DNA of 64,000 nucleotides, from assembly GCA_031841125.1 (NCBI GenBank), contig CM063110.1, positions 20,393,626 through 20,457,625 of the forward strand, written 5' to 3'. This stretch comes from Acanthococcus lagerstroemiae. Lineage: Eukaryota; Arthropoda; Insecta; Hemiptera; Eriococcidae. The notes under the pieces were generated by a model, which made no database searches, was not told where the DNA came from, and worked only from the letters and a program-made list of their open reading frames with translations. Below, piece after piece: positions 37,420 to 49,157 of this stretch. Positions within the stretch are counted from its first letter, which is position 1, and the number at the start of each line of letters is the position of its first letter. Position numbers and translations under genes: made by a program.

Positions 37420-37900
37420 TTCATTTATTAGTTCGCCCAGAATTTTAGAAACGGCAATTTTGGTAATGCTTCACACTCGTAATGCACTCAACCTACACAT
37501 TGGGTTTCGCTAATCGCGAAAATCTCCGATGAGATAGCTAGAGGAATACGTTGAAATTTGAGAGCAATGATCTCCTCTTCGAATGTCAACCCTTTGCGTA
37601 GCTGCCTCCAATCTAATAATTTTGCATTTTATTAGTTCGCCCCACGAGAGATTGGTATAATAGTAAAACGTCAATTTTTATTCATTGTACTGCTTCAGCA
37701 CGTCGAATATGCAACTCAACCTACACCAATTGCGTTTTCGAATCGCGAATTTCCTGGGGACAAAACGGAATTCGAGGATGCTAGAGAATACGGCTTGAAA
37801 TTTTGAGAGCAGATTGATCTCCTCTTCGAAAGTGTCAACCCGTTTTGGTAGCGCCTCCAATCAATATTTTGCATTTATAGTTCGCCCAGAGATTTTAGAA
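37420..37900. other. Deletion-rich satellite patch 1
   Basis: Compared with neighbouring monomers, single bases are missing every 5-15 bp, often in homopolymers (GCCCCAG becomes GCCCAG, AAAACGG becomes AAACGG, TTCAGCACG becomes TTCACACTCG). The adjoining monomers are nearly identical to each other, so the change is abrupt. This pattern is more like unpolished long-read consensus than biological decay. Confidence 0.7.
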
Positions 37901-38929
37901 ACGCAAATATTCTGGGTAATGCCTTCACACGTCGTAATATGCAACTCAACCTATACTAATTGGGTTTTCGCAATCGTGAAAATCTCCGGAGTGGGATAGC
38001 TAGAGGAAAACGGTTTGAAATTTTGAGAGCAAATGATCTCCTCTTTCGAAATTGTCAACCCGTTTCGCAGTAGCTGCCCCAATCAAAGATTTCTGCATTT
38101 TATTAGTTCGCCCCAGAGAAATTAGTGATTTTGAAAACGTCAATTGGCGTATGAGAAATAGCATATTCAATTCTTCGAAGGCGTCACAATTGTCTTTCAA
38201 ATTTTCTAATATTCTGGTACTGCCTTCAGCACGTCGAATATGCAACTCAACCTACACCAATTGTCGTTTTCGAAATCGCGAATTTCTCTGGGGGGAACTA
38301 ATAAAACGCGAAAATCTCCGGACTGAGGATAGCTAGAGGAATACGGCTTGAAATTTTGAGAGCAGATTGATCTCCTCGTTCGAAAGTGTCAACCCGTTTT
38401 GCTGTAGCTGCCTCCAATCTAATAATTTTTCTATTTCATTAGTTCGCCCCAGAGATTTTAGAAAACGGCAAATATTCTGGTAATGCCTTCAGCACGTCGT
38501 ATATGCAACTCAACCTACACCAATTGGGTTTTCGCAATCGCGAAAATCTCCGGAGTGGGGATAGCTAGAGGAAAACGGTTTGAAATTTTGAGAGCAAAAT
38601 GATCTCCTCTTTCGAAATTGTCAACCCGTTTCGCAGTAGCTGCCACCAATCCAAAGATTTCTGCATTTTATTAGTTCGCCCCAGAGAAATTAGCGATTTT
38701 GAAAACGTCAATTGGCGTATGAGAAATAGCATATTCAATTCTTCGAAGGCGTCACAATTGTCTTTCAAATTTTCTAATATTCTGGTACTGCCTTCAGCAC
38801 GTCGAATATGCAACTCAACCTACACCAATTGTCGTTTTCGAAATCGCGAATTTCTCTGGGGGAACTAATAAAACGCGAAAATCTCCGGACGAGGATAGCT
38901 AGAGGAATACGGCTTGAAATTTTGAGAGC

Positions 38930-39330
38930 AATTGATCTCCTCGTTCGAAAGTGTCAACCCGTTTTGCGTAGCAGCCTCCAATCTATATTTTTGCATTTAT
39001 AGTTCGCCAAGATTTAGAAATGGCAATATTCTGTAATGCCTTCAGAGTGTTATGCAACTCACAAAAATTGCGTTTTAATCGCAATGCGATACAATCTCGA
39101 TGGATAGCTAGAGAATACGGCTTGAAATTTGAGGCAATTTCTCTGTTCGAAAGGTCAACCCGTTTTGCTGTAGCTGCTCAACTATAAATTTTCTATTTAT
39201 TAGTTCGCCAGAGATTTTAAAACGCTATTCTGGTATGCCTTCAGCACGTCGATATATTGCAACTCACCTACACCAAATTGGTTTTCGAAATCGCGAATTT
39301 TCTGGGGAACTAATAATAAACCGAAAATCT
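38930..39330. other. Deletion-rich satellite patch 2
   Basis: Same signature as the patch near 37.4 kb: dense one-base losses in otherwise standard monomer sequence, for example the TAGTTCGCCAAG and CTGTAATGCC variants, with clean monomers on either side. A milder patch lies at about 39640-39780. Confidence 0.65.
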
Positions 39331-40564
39331 CCGGATTGGATAGCTAGAGGAATACGGTTTGAAATTTTGAGAGCAATTGATCTCCTCGTTTCGAAAGTGT
39401 CAACCCGTTTTGCTGTAGCTGCCTCCAATCTAATAATTTTTGCATTTTATTAGTTCGCCCCAGAGATTTAGAAACGGCAAATATTCTGGTAATGCCTTCA
39501 GCACGTCGTATATGCAACTCAACCTACACCAATTGGGTTTTCGCAATCGCGAAAATCTCCGGAGTGGGATAGCTAGAGGAAAACGGTTTGAAATTTTGAG
39601 AGCAAATGATCTCCTCTTTCGAAATTGTCAACCCGTTTTCGCTGTAGCTGCCACCAATCTAATAATTTTTGCATATTTCATAGATTAGCATTTGAGCATT
39701 TTAGAAAAACGGCAATATTTGGTATGCCCTTCAGCACGTCGATATGCAACTCAACCTACACCAATTGTCGTTTTCGAATCGCGAATTTCTCTGGGGGGAA
39801 CTAATAAAACGCGAAAATCTCCGGACTGAGGATAGCTAGAGGAATACGGCTTGAAATTTTGAGAGCAAATTGATCTCCTCGTTCGAAAGTGTCAACCCGT
39901 TTTGCGTAGCTGCCTCCAATCTAATAATTTTTGCATTTTTATTGAGTTCGCCCAGAGATTTTAGAAGACGGCAAATATTCTGGTATGCCTTCAGCACGTC
40001 GTATATGCAACTCAACCTACACCAATTGCGGTTTTCGCAATCGCGAAAATCTCCGGACTGGGGATAGCTAGATGAATATGGTTTGAAATTTTGAGAGCAA
40101 TTGATCTCCTCGTTCGAAAGTGTCAACCCGTTTTGCTGTAGCTGCCTCCAATCTAATAATTTTTGCATTTCATTAGTTCGCCCCAGAGATTTTAGAAAAC
40201 GGCAAATATTCTGGTAATGCCTTCAGCACGTCGTATATGCAACTCAACCTACACCAATTGGGGTTTTCGCAATCGCGAAAATCTCCGGAGTCGGGATAGC
40301 TAGAGGAAAACGGTTTGAAATTTTGAGAGCAAAATGATCTCCTCTTTCGAAATTGTCAACCCGTTTCGCAGTAGCTGCCACCAATCCAAAGATTTCTGCA
40401 TTTTATTAGTTCGCCCCAGAGAAATTAGCGATTTTGAAAACGTCAATTGGCGTATGAGAAATAGCATATTCAATTCTTCGAAGGCGTCACAATTGTCTTT
40501 CAAATTTTCTAATATTCTGGTACTGCTTTCAGCACGTCGAATATGCAACTCAACCTACACCAAT

Positions 40565-41340
40565 TGTCGTTTCGAAGTCGCGAATTTCTCTGGGGGGAAC
40601 TAATAAACGCGAAAATCTCCGGACTGAGAATAGCTAGAGGAATACGGCTTGAAATTTTGAGAGCAGATTGATTCTCGTTCGAAGTGTAACGTTTTGCTGT
40701 AGCTGCCTCCAATTAATAATTTTTCATTTCATTAGTTCGCCCCAGAGATTTAGAAACGGCAAATATTCTGGTAATGCCTCAGCACGTGTATATGCAATCA
40801 ACCTACACAATTGGTTTTCGCAGTCGCGAAAATCTCGAGTGGGATAGCTAGAGGAAAACGTTGAAATTTGAGAGCAAAATGATCTCCTCTTCGAATTGTC
40901 ACCGTTTCGCAGTAGCTGCACCAATCCAAAGATTTCTGCATTTATTAGTTCGCCAAGAATTTAGCGATTTTGAAAACGTCAATTGGCGTATGAAAATAGC
41001 TATTCAATTCTTCGAAGGCGTCACAATTGTCTTTCAAATTTCTAAATCTGGTACTGCCTTCGCAGTCGAATATCAATCAACTACACAATTTCGTTTTCGA
41101 ATCGGATTTTGGGGAACTAATAAAACGCGAAATCTCCGACTGAGGATAGCTAGAGAATACGGCTTGAATTTTGAGAGCAATTTGATCTCCTCGTTCGAAA
41201 GTGTCAACCGTTTTGCGTAGCTGCCTCCAATCTATAATTTTGCATTTTATGAGTCGCCCAAGATTTTAGAAAACGCAAATATTCTGTAATGCTCAGCACG
41301 TCGTATATGCAATCACCTACACCAATTGGGTTTTCGCAAT
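40565..41340. other. Deletion-rich satellite patch 3
   Basis: About 775 bp with many single-base losses relative to the consensus, worst near 40670-41170. The following block (41398-42230) still shows a few homopolymer losses relative to its 1.76-kb partner at 43160. Confidence 0.65.
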
Positions 41341-41397
41341 CGCGAAAATCTCCGGAGTGGGGATAGCTAGAGGAAAACGGTTTGAAATTTGAGAGCG

Positions 41398-44110
41398 AAA
41401 TGATCTCCTCTTTCAAAAGTGTGAACCCGTTTCGCTGTAGCGGCCCCAATCCAAAGATTTTTGCATTTCATTAGTTTGCCCAGGAAATTGAAGATTTCGA
41501 AAACGTCAATTGATGTATGTGAAATAGCAGATTCGATACTTTTAAGGCGTCGCAGGATTAATTCGAATTTTGGAATATGCTGGTAATGCCTTCAGTACGG
41601 CGAATATGCAACCCAACCTACACAATCGACATTTTCGAAATCACTAATTTCTCTGGGGGAACTGGTAAAACGCGAAAATCTCCGGACTGGGGATAGCTAG
41701 AGGAAAACGGTTTGAAAATTTGAGAGCGAAATGATCTCCTCTTTCAAAGTGTCAGCCGTTTCGCTGTAGCGGCCCCCAATCCAAAGATTTCTGCATTTTA
41801 TACGTTCGCCCAGAGAAATTAGCGATTTTGAAAACGTCAATTGGCGTATGAGAAATAGCATATTCAATTCTTCGAAGGCGTCACAATTGTCTTTCAAATT
41901 TTCTAATATTCTGGTACTGCCTTCAGCACGTCGAATATGCAACTCAACCTACACCAATTGTCGTTTTCGAAATCGCGAATTTCTCTGGGGGGAACTAATA
42001 AAACGCGAAAATCTCCGGACTGGGGATAGCTAGAGGAATACGGCCTGAAATTTTGAGAGTGAAATGAACTCCTCTTTCGAAAGTGTCAACCCGTTTCGCT
42101 GTAGCGGCCCCAATCCAATGATTTTTGCATTTTATTAGTTCGCCCCGAGATAGTAGAAAACGGCAAATGTTCTGGTAATGCCTTCAGCAAGTCGTATATG
42201 CAACTCACCTACACCAATTGGGATTATGCAACCCAACCTACACCAATTGACGTTTTCGAAATCGCGAATTTCTCTGGGGGGAACTAATAAAACGCGAAAA
42301 TCTCCGGACTGAGGATAGCTAGAGGAATACGGCTTGAAATTTTGAGAGCAGATTGATCTCCTCGTTCGAAAGTGTCAACCCGTTTTGCTGTAGCTGCCTC
42401 CAATCTAATAATTTTTGCATTTTATTAGTTCGCCCCAGAGATTTTAGAAAACGGCAAATATTCTGGTAATGCCTTCAGCACGTCGTATATGCAACTCAAC
42501 CTACACCAATTGGGTTTTCGCAATCGCGAAAATCTCCGGAGTGGGGATAGCTAGAGGAAAACGGTTTGAAATTTTGAGAGCAAAATGATCTCCTCTTTCG
42601 AAATTGTCAACCCGTTTCGCAGTAGCTGCCACCAATCCAAAGATTTCTGCATTTTATTAGTTCGCCCCAGAGAATTTAGCGATTTTGAAAACGTCAATTG
42701 GCGTATGAGAAATAGCATATTCAATTCTTCGAAGGCGTCACAATTGTCTTTCAAATTTTCTAATATTCTGGTACTGCCTTCAGCACGTCGAATATGCAAC
42801 TCAACCTACACCAATTGTCGTTTTCGAAATCGTGAATTTCTCTGGGGGGAACTAATAAAACGCGAAAATCTCCGGACTGGGGATAGCTAGAGGAATACGG
42901 TTTGAAATTTTGAGAGCAGATTGATCTCTTCGTTCGAAAGTGTCAACCCTTTTCGCTGTAGCTGCCACCAATCCAAAGATATCTGCATTTTATTAGTTCG
43001 CCCCAGAGAAATTAGCGATTTCGAAAACGGCGAATTTTCTGGTAATGGCTTCAGCACGTCGTATATGCAACTCAACCTCCTCCAATTGGGTTTTCGCAAT
43101 CGCGAAAATCTCCGGACTGGGGATAGCTAGAGGAAAACGGTTTGCAATTTTGAGAGCGAAATGATCTCCTCTTTCAAAAGTGTGAACCCGTTTCGCTGTA
43201 GCGGCCCCCAATCCAAAGATTTTTGCATTTCATTAGTTTGCCCCAGGAAATTGAAGATTTCGAAAACGTCAATTGATGTATGTGAAATAGCAGATTCGAT
43301 ACTTTTAAGGCGTCGCAGGATTAATTCGAATTTTGGAATATGCTGGTAATGCCTTCAGTACGGCGAATATGCAACCCAACCTACACCAATCGACATTTTC
43401 GAAATCACTAATTTCTCTGGGGGGAACTGGTAAAACGCGAAAATCTCCGGACTGGGGATAGCTAGAGGAAAACGGTTTGAAAATTTGAGAGCGAAATGAT
43501 CTCCTCTTTCAAAAGTGTCAGCCCGTTTCGCTGTAGCGGCCCCCAATCCAAAGATTTCTGCATTTTATACGTTCGCCCCAGAGAAATTAGCGATTTTGAA
43601 AACGTCAATTGGCGTATGAGAAATAGCATATTCAATTCTTCGAAGGCGTCACAACTGTCTTTCAAATTTTCTAATATTCCGGTACTGCCTTCAGCACGTC
43701 GAATATGCAACTCAACCTACACCAATTGTCGTTTTCGAAATCGCGAATTTCTCTGGGGGGAACTAATAAAACGCGAAAATCTCCGGACTGGGGATAGCTA
43801 GAGGAATACGGCCTGAAATTTTGAGAGTGAAATGAACTCCTCTTTCGAAAGTGTCAACCCGTTTCGCTGTAGCGGCCCCCAATCCAATGATTTTTGCATT
43901 TTATTAGTTCGCCCCCGAGATAGTAGAAAACGGCAAATGTTCTGGTAATGCCTTCAGCAAGTCGTATATGCAACTCAACCTACACCAATTGGGATTATGC
44001 AACCCAACCTACACCAATCGACGTTTTCGAAATCGCGAATTTCTCTGGGGGGAACTAATAAAACGCGAAAATCTCCGGACTGAGGATAGCTAGAGGAATA
44101 CGGCTTGAAA
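41398..44110. repeat. 1.76-kb higher-order repeat within the satellite
   Basis: The block starting GAGCGAAATGATCTCC...GTGTGAACCCG at 41396 recurs at 43156, offset about 1,761 bp. Rare variants recur in order, including GGAACTGGTAAAACGCG and the fused junction CCAATTGGGATTATGCAACC. Related blocks occur near 34796 and 55103. This indicates duplication of multi-monomer units. Confidence 0.7.
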
Positions 44111-44214
44111 TTTTGAGAGCAGATTGATCTCCTCGTTCGAAAGTGTCAACCCGTTTAGGTGCATTTCCTCGGCCCCCCCCACTTACCCAGATAGACTTGA
44201 AACATACGCCATTC

Positions 44215-44546
44215 GTTTGTGCTACGTTTGTGCTGGTTTGTGCTGAAAACCCCATCGTTTGTGCTGCTCCCCTTCCTGAGATATTCGAGAAAACTTTTGG
44301 GGGGCTGTAGAAACGGGAGCCCCCCCACTTTCACCTAGGGGATTGAAAATGGTGTCAGTCGTTTGTGCTACGTTTGTGCTGGTTTGTGCTGAAAATTCCG
44401 TCGTTTGTGCAGCCCCCCTTCCTAAGCTGTTGAGGTTTATTTTTGGGGGGGCTGAAGAAATGGTCTTTGAAAAAGGAGTTAGATAAAGAGTTGAAAGGGG
44501 AAAAGTGGATGCAATAGTTTGTGCTCCGTTTGTGCTGGTTTGTGCT
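44215..44546 (+). promoter_or_regulatory. Helically phased GTTTGTGCT triplets, left tip
   Basis: Three clusters each hold three exact GTTTGTGCT copies spaced 11 then 10 bp: 44215/44226/44236, 44361/44372/44382 and 44517/44528/44538, plus a single at 44257. Clusters are 146 and 156 bp apart. Spacing of about one DNA turn would place the motif on one face of the helix, as for a cooperative DNA-binding protein such as a transposase. The binding role is inferred. Confidence 0.6.
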
Positions 44547-44770
44547 GCCATCCATAATCTTCTATACCCCATAGACCCGTCGAGAGGGGGCTCTTTGTCG
44601 TACAGTAGGATACAAATCAGGTTTGCCTGAAAATTAAGGAGTAGGCAAACATATGTAAGCAATAAGGGAATGCGATAGAAAAGTTGTTTCTGTATTTATT
44701 AGCTCAATTATTTTACCGAAGTTTGTTTCATACGTACCTAGACCCACTTACTTACATAATTCATTTTTGG

Positions 44771-45000
44771 ACATGAATTTATTAATTATTATTGTCATTA
44801 CAGCGCACTGATATTTTCACCAAAAAATTATTATTCAAACGAACGCTGAAATCTAATATGTCTTGATTTTCACCAAAATCAAATCACTTGCTCAATTACT
44901 TAATTACTTCAAAATTTAGCTCTCTTTTTTTTTTTTTTTTGGTTGTTAAGGATGAATTTTGAAAATTCATAACAGTGCTACTAGCTGCATTGCGCCTCAT
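44771..45000 (+). repeat. 230-bp direct repeat, left arm copy A
   Basis: Runs from ACATGAATTTATTAATTATT to GCTGCATTGCGCCTCAT and includes a poly-T tract near 44925. It matches 45529-45758 almost base for base. Confidence 0.9.
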
Positions 45001-45528
45001 TTGGGTCTACTGTCATTACACCCTCTTACAAAATCTGCATTTCCCGCTCCGTGGTCCTTTCGTCCTTTCATTCTTTTCGGCTCTTACCATCTTTTTGTGC
45101 AGTCAAATTAATTGTGCGTTTCGCGGATTATAAGGTAATGACCACCTGGACCATCTTCCATCTTCGGTCATTTCACCTTCTTTTTAAAACTATATTCTTT
45201 CACTTTGGCGTTCTTTTTATCGCTTTCGCTTGTGTCACCTTTTTGTGTGGAATCAAATTAATCTTACTTTCGGCGGATTATAAGGTCCATGACTTTCCGG
45301 GCCATCTTGGTCTACTGTCATTACACCCTCTTACAAAATCTGCATTTCCCGCTCCTTGGTCCTTTCATTCTTTTTAGCTCTTAACATCTTTTTGTGTAGT
45401 CAAATGAATCTTACGTTTCGTGGATTATAAGGTTCACGACTTCCTGAACCATCTTCCATTTTTGGTCATTTCTCCCTCTTTCTGAAACTATATATATTCT
45501 TTCGCTCTGTCTTTGATAATGCCTTTTT

Positions 45529-45758
45529 ACATGAATTTATTAATTATTATTGTCGTTACAGCGCACTGATATTTTCACCAAAAAATTATTATTCAAACGA
45601 ACGCTGAAATCTAATATGTCTTGATTTTCACCAAAATCAAATCACTTGCTCAATTACTTAATTACTTCAAAATTAGGCTCTTTTTTTTTTTTTTTTTTGG
45701 TTGTTAAGGATGAATTTTGAAAATTCATAACAGTGCTACTAGCTGCATTGCGCCTCAT
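45529..45758 (+). repeat. 230-bp direct repeat, left arm copy B
   Basis: Second copy of the 44771-45000 unit. A shorter phrase, GTCTACTGTCATTACACCCT, also occurs twice between the copies (near 45005 and 45310), so the middle of the arm is built from repeated duplications. Confidence 0.9.
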
Positions 45759-46700
45759 ACAATTTTTATGGAACTAAAATTGCTCGTCCATTGGCCTGAA
45801 CAGTAAATTAAACAGATATTTTGATTCTCAAGATATATTATATTCATTGATTTCTTGAGAACTTTCTATAGCAGGGCTACCATCTCTTTCAATTTTATTG
45901 CAAATTGTAATATTACTACCCTGAACTGTTTTACAACATTAAGTAGTGGCAATTTACAACCTTTTCTATTATTTTAATGCAGTTGGCAGCAATGTTACCG
46001 ACAAATTTGAAAAAAATAAGAAAATAATTGAGTTTTGAGGTTCAAAAAGTTTTATGATTTATTTTCCAGGATACTGAATAAGCTACTTCAGTGTCATAAT
46101 AATTCTTGAGGAACTCCAAGCTCATTTCCCGTTTGGACTAGGAGGCTCACATTTTTTCTGTTCTAACTACTTACTACACCAACAGCGCGGGTGAAAGAAT
46201 TGCCTGATTAGTGTGTAGGTGGTAGGGAAGGGGGCAAAACAGTCATCTCGAGAAAGTACATAGAAAATTCCCTAATCGGACACCATAGCGGGTTTTCCGA
46301 TAATGTTCGAATTATGCCGATAATGATTTGCGAGCTGCGGCCCGCCCAGTCGTTCGCTCCGCATACTTGAGGCTTTCTCTTAAAAATTGGAGATTTTTTA
46401 AGGTGCCTTACAGAACCTGAGGATTTACTTGAGGATATGAGCCAACCGAAGTAGAGGAAGACTGAGAACACTCACGAATAAAAAGATTCCCCAATGCTGT
46501 GAAAGTACAAATGTCAGTGTATATCAAAGAGTGGTAGCCCTCTACACGAAGTTTTTAAAACCATTTAACAGAATAAGAACTTTTTAGATGACCTAAAGCA
46601 CAAAAAAAAAAAAAAAGATTACTTAAATGACCTCTTTTCAAAAAAATATGACTTATATGATCGGTAGACCTCCTGATATACGACTGGAAGTTATTTTCGT

Positions 46701-46940
46701 TCACACATTGACGTTTTCAGGATCACGAAATCCACTCCTTGTATTTTTCTTTTCTTCCATGTTGGGCTCCGCAGAGGGCTGATTTTCAATAATTATACTA
46801 AAAAACGCTTCCTCTATGTCTGAATAAAGATTTCTTGAGTCGCTGAGTACATTTGTGTCATTCTCTTCCCCTCTCCCTGACCGTTTGGGGTCCACAGGAG
46901 GCTGATCTTCAGTTATTTTGATTTTAATAATCCAACCCTA
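46701..46940 (-). pseudogene. Open C-terminal coding tail at the inner edge of the left arm
   Basis: The minus strand reads without a stop from about 46940 to a TGA near 46704: ITEDQPPVDPKRSGRGEEND, then TNVLSDSRNLYSDIEEAFFS, then IIIENQPSAEPNMEEKKN, ending FRDPENVNV. Two parts resemble each other (EDQPPVDPK and ENQPSAEPN), suggesting an internal duplication. An AG acceptor-like site precedes it. The last ~52 residues are duplicated in the right arm, reading outward in both arms. It could be the last exon of a lost transposon gene or a captured host exon. No family recognised. Confidence 0.4.
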
Positions 46941-47234
46941 TAAGCCTCAGAATTAAATGACTACTTATTAAAATTATTATAACATGCATTTATCGGCACG
47001 CAAAAAAAGAAAAAAGTGCCCGCAGTATCGACAGTCACAATGAAAAAGACAAATGAACGCAATCGAAAAAGAGGTCTCACAAAATGAAAATTTATTGAAC
47101 GCAAAAAATAAATATTAATTTACGCTAGTGAAAATGGAAAATTTACTTAGTTAAGAAAGCCTTCTTTGCTTTCGCAAGCCGTCCTCTTTAGATTTTCTAC
47201 GCACATAAATTTGGTTTCAAACATTCGAATTGTT

Positions 47235-47885
47235 AGAAACCGCGTGTGGGGATGATTGTTAACGCCGAAAGAAGGTTTTCCAGCGGTATGCGCTCGCTGG
47301 AAAATTATCGGCGAGAGGAGCGCCCTTCTACTTTCTTTCTTCCATTCTCGCGGGATTATCCACAATGAATTTGTGCCCCCCCCCCCCACCGCCAAAAAAT
47401 AAACGCAGCATCCTACAAAGATGTCATGGAACGACTTTTGAAGTAGATTCAATGCATGAGACTGGAATTGTACCGCACCGGTGATTTTCTTTCCTCTTGC
47501 AAGAGACAAAAGACAATGCGCCAGCCCATTCCTCGACACTCGTCACTCAATTTATGGCTCAAAAGTCAGTCACCACAATTCACCATCCGCCCTACTCACC
47601 AGATCTGGCTCAGTTAGACTTTTTTATTTCCTAAATTAAAAATGGCGATGAAGGGAGAGCGTTTCGAAGATGTTGAGGCGATACAAAGGAATGTGACCAC
47701 GGCTCTGAAAGCCATTCCGAAAGAAGAGTTCTCCAGATCGTTTTTCAGTGACTGTACGAGCACAGCAAAATTTGTATCGAACGAGGAGAGGATTATATTA
47801 AAAACTAAATGGAAAGTTTTTTATAAACTTCTTTTCCTTTCTTGAAAAAAATTAATCCCGGAATTTTTTGAATACACTGTGTATA
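47235..47885 (+). pseudogene. Mariner (DD34D) transposase relic with 3' end
   Basis: Pieces in three frames follow the mariner order: SFFHSRGIIHNEFVPP, YKDVMERLLK, LELYRTGDF, then DNAPAHSSTLVTQFMAQ and HHPPYSPDLAQLDFF, then KGERFEDVEAIQRNVTTALK and AIPKEEF. The second catalytic Asp (codon at 47512) and third (47617) are separated by 34 residues, as in classical mariners. Frameshifts, stops and a C-run near 47378 disable it. It ends near GGAATTTTTTGAATACAC, typical of mariner 3' tips. The 5' end is not recognisable. Confidence 0.85.
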
Positions 47886-48605
47886 CTAAAAATTACTGTT
47901 CATTAATTTCATAAATTTATTTAAAAATATATTTCATTTAAAAGCTTTTAGTTGGAAAATGAACGCATACGGATAAGGGGGAGAGGGAAAAACTTCAAAA
48001 ATGGACTGTGGGACCGAAAAAACTCTCATTCAGACATAAATGACGTGGAAATTGAAACAATTGAAAATCAGCTTTCTGTGGAGTTCGAAGAAGGTAAAGG
48101 GGGAAAATGATCCCCGGGATGGGTTCAGCGTTCCTGAAAACCCTAATTTAAGAAAGAAAATAATTTTCAGGGTCATGTGAAGAAGCTTCCTCTTGACTGA
48201 AGCTCAAATTCGAAAAATCATCTCGAAAACATGAAAAATGAAATCCACTTCCAAATTGTTAATTTATTCTTATTTTCAGCCCTCGCCCCACTACAGGTCC
48301 CTCAATTTTCACAGTAATCTGAAAATCGGTACATGAATTTTATGGCCCCGAAACCCTGCGAAACGATACGCATATTACATTTAATGCATTTTTTGCCTGT
48401 CGCCCCCTTTCCCGATGGGATCCAAATTTCTACCTAGGGGTTAATCGGTGAAAAACGAATTCAGTGATTTCGAAAACATGATTACTGATGTCTGTTGTAT
48501 CACAATATTCTTTTTCGCGCTTGTACGAATCTGGAAAATTCTTCAATGTAAAACATAAAGCATCAATATAAACGTGTATCTTTATGCTCATCGTCCGATA
48601 TTCAA

Positions 48606-48675
48606 CCGACACTGATATCGGCACGATATCATTCCGATATCCGACATTCGCGTGAATGCGATATCATTATTTGCG
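48606..48675. other. GATATC-rich palindrome cluster
   Basis: TGATATCG-GCA-CGATATCA (48613-48631) is a perfect 8-bp inverted repeat with a 3-base loop. Two more GATATC sites and ATTCGCGTGAAT follow within 40 bp. Likely a short hairpin; function unknown. Confidence 0.4.
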
Positions 48676-48956
48676 AAATTACTGACAGATTTAATTACAC
48701 CGGGCATTCGCTTGTGGCTAATTTGTTTGATTTTTCAAATTTGAAAAAAACAAAAATCTCTGGCGAATTAACTATTGAAGAATACAGTGGCATGCTATTC
48801 CTTCCTTGATGAAAAAAAAATTGAAGATTGAACTGAAAATAATCTATGAAAGGCAAGATTTCTAAAGTGTAAAAACAACTGATTTACGGTACTTCTTCCT
48901 TAAGGATATTCTGAATACTTATTTCTATGAATTTATTAAGCCTCTGAAAATTCTAT

Positions 48957-49157
48957 ATAATGATGCTAATGTCATCTGACGAAGTTGAAAGACGTTTCTT
49001 GTATGTAGAAAGAATCAAAACTTTTATAAGAAACACAATGGAAGAGAAACGCCTATTGCCCTTTGCTATGCTATCCATGGAGAAAAGACTAATCAATGAA
49101 TTTCAAGGTTTCAATAAAAAATTCGTGCAGTGGAAAAAGAGAGGCAAATGGGCTTAA
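48957..49157 (+). pseudogene. hAT transposase C-terminal (dimerisation domain) fragment
   Basis: The open frame reads SSDEVERRFLYVERIKTFIR, then NTMEEKRLLPFAMLSMEK, then a lysine-rich end. The pattern VER-F-x(5)-RIK-x(3)-R-x-TM-x(2)-RL-x(4)-AMLS-E matches the C-terminal hAT dimerisation region found in ZBED/KIAA-type hAT proteins. Nothing upstream encodes the rest. Truncated and non-functional; homology judged by pattern. Confidence 0.6.

Larger units (their letters stand above)
31061..44156. repeat. Core satellite array, left part (about 230/265/335-340 bp monomers)
   Basis: Head-to-tail monomers share GATCTCCTC, GTGTCAACCCGTTT, TTAGTTCGCCCCAG, GCCTTCAGCACGTCG, CGAAAATCTCCGGA and GGATAGCTAGAGGAA. 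The longest class has all segments. The 265-bp class replaces the middle block (ATTGGCGTATGAGAAATAGC and neighbours) with TTTTAGAAAACGGC. The 230-bp class also lacks the AATTTCTCTGGGGGGAACTA block. Classes are interspersed in higher-order patterns. Open frames of 60-101 codons recur on both strands only because the monomer is repeated. The array continues at 53259 beyond a transposon. Confidence 0.95.
44157..46858 (+). repeat. Left inverted arm of the foldback element
   Basis: It carries, from the tip inward, a C-run, three triplets of GTTTGTGCT, a 230-bp direct repeat pair (44771-45000 and 45529-45758), AT-rich sequence, and at the inner edge a minus-strand open tail ending near 46701. Differences from the right arm are few, for example one base in a C-run near 44180 and one extra G near 46230. 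Confidence 0.93.

Noticed and set aside
31061..44156. CENP-B box in the satellite
   Set aside because: CCCGTTTCG words were checked against the required spacing on both strands and do not fit the CENP-B consensus.
44222..44662. 146-codon minus-strand frame and its 185-codon mirror at 52753-53310
   Set aside because: Built from the AGCACAAAC subrepeats (AQTSTN-type peptide repeats) and running into satellite on the right side; better explained as repeat DNA.
45051..45377. 108-codon frame present in both foldback arms
   Set aside because: Spans short duplicated phrases with biased hydrophobic composition. Identity between arms follows from arm duplication, not coding constraint.
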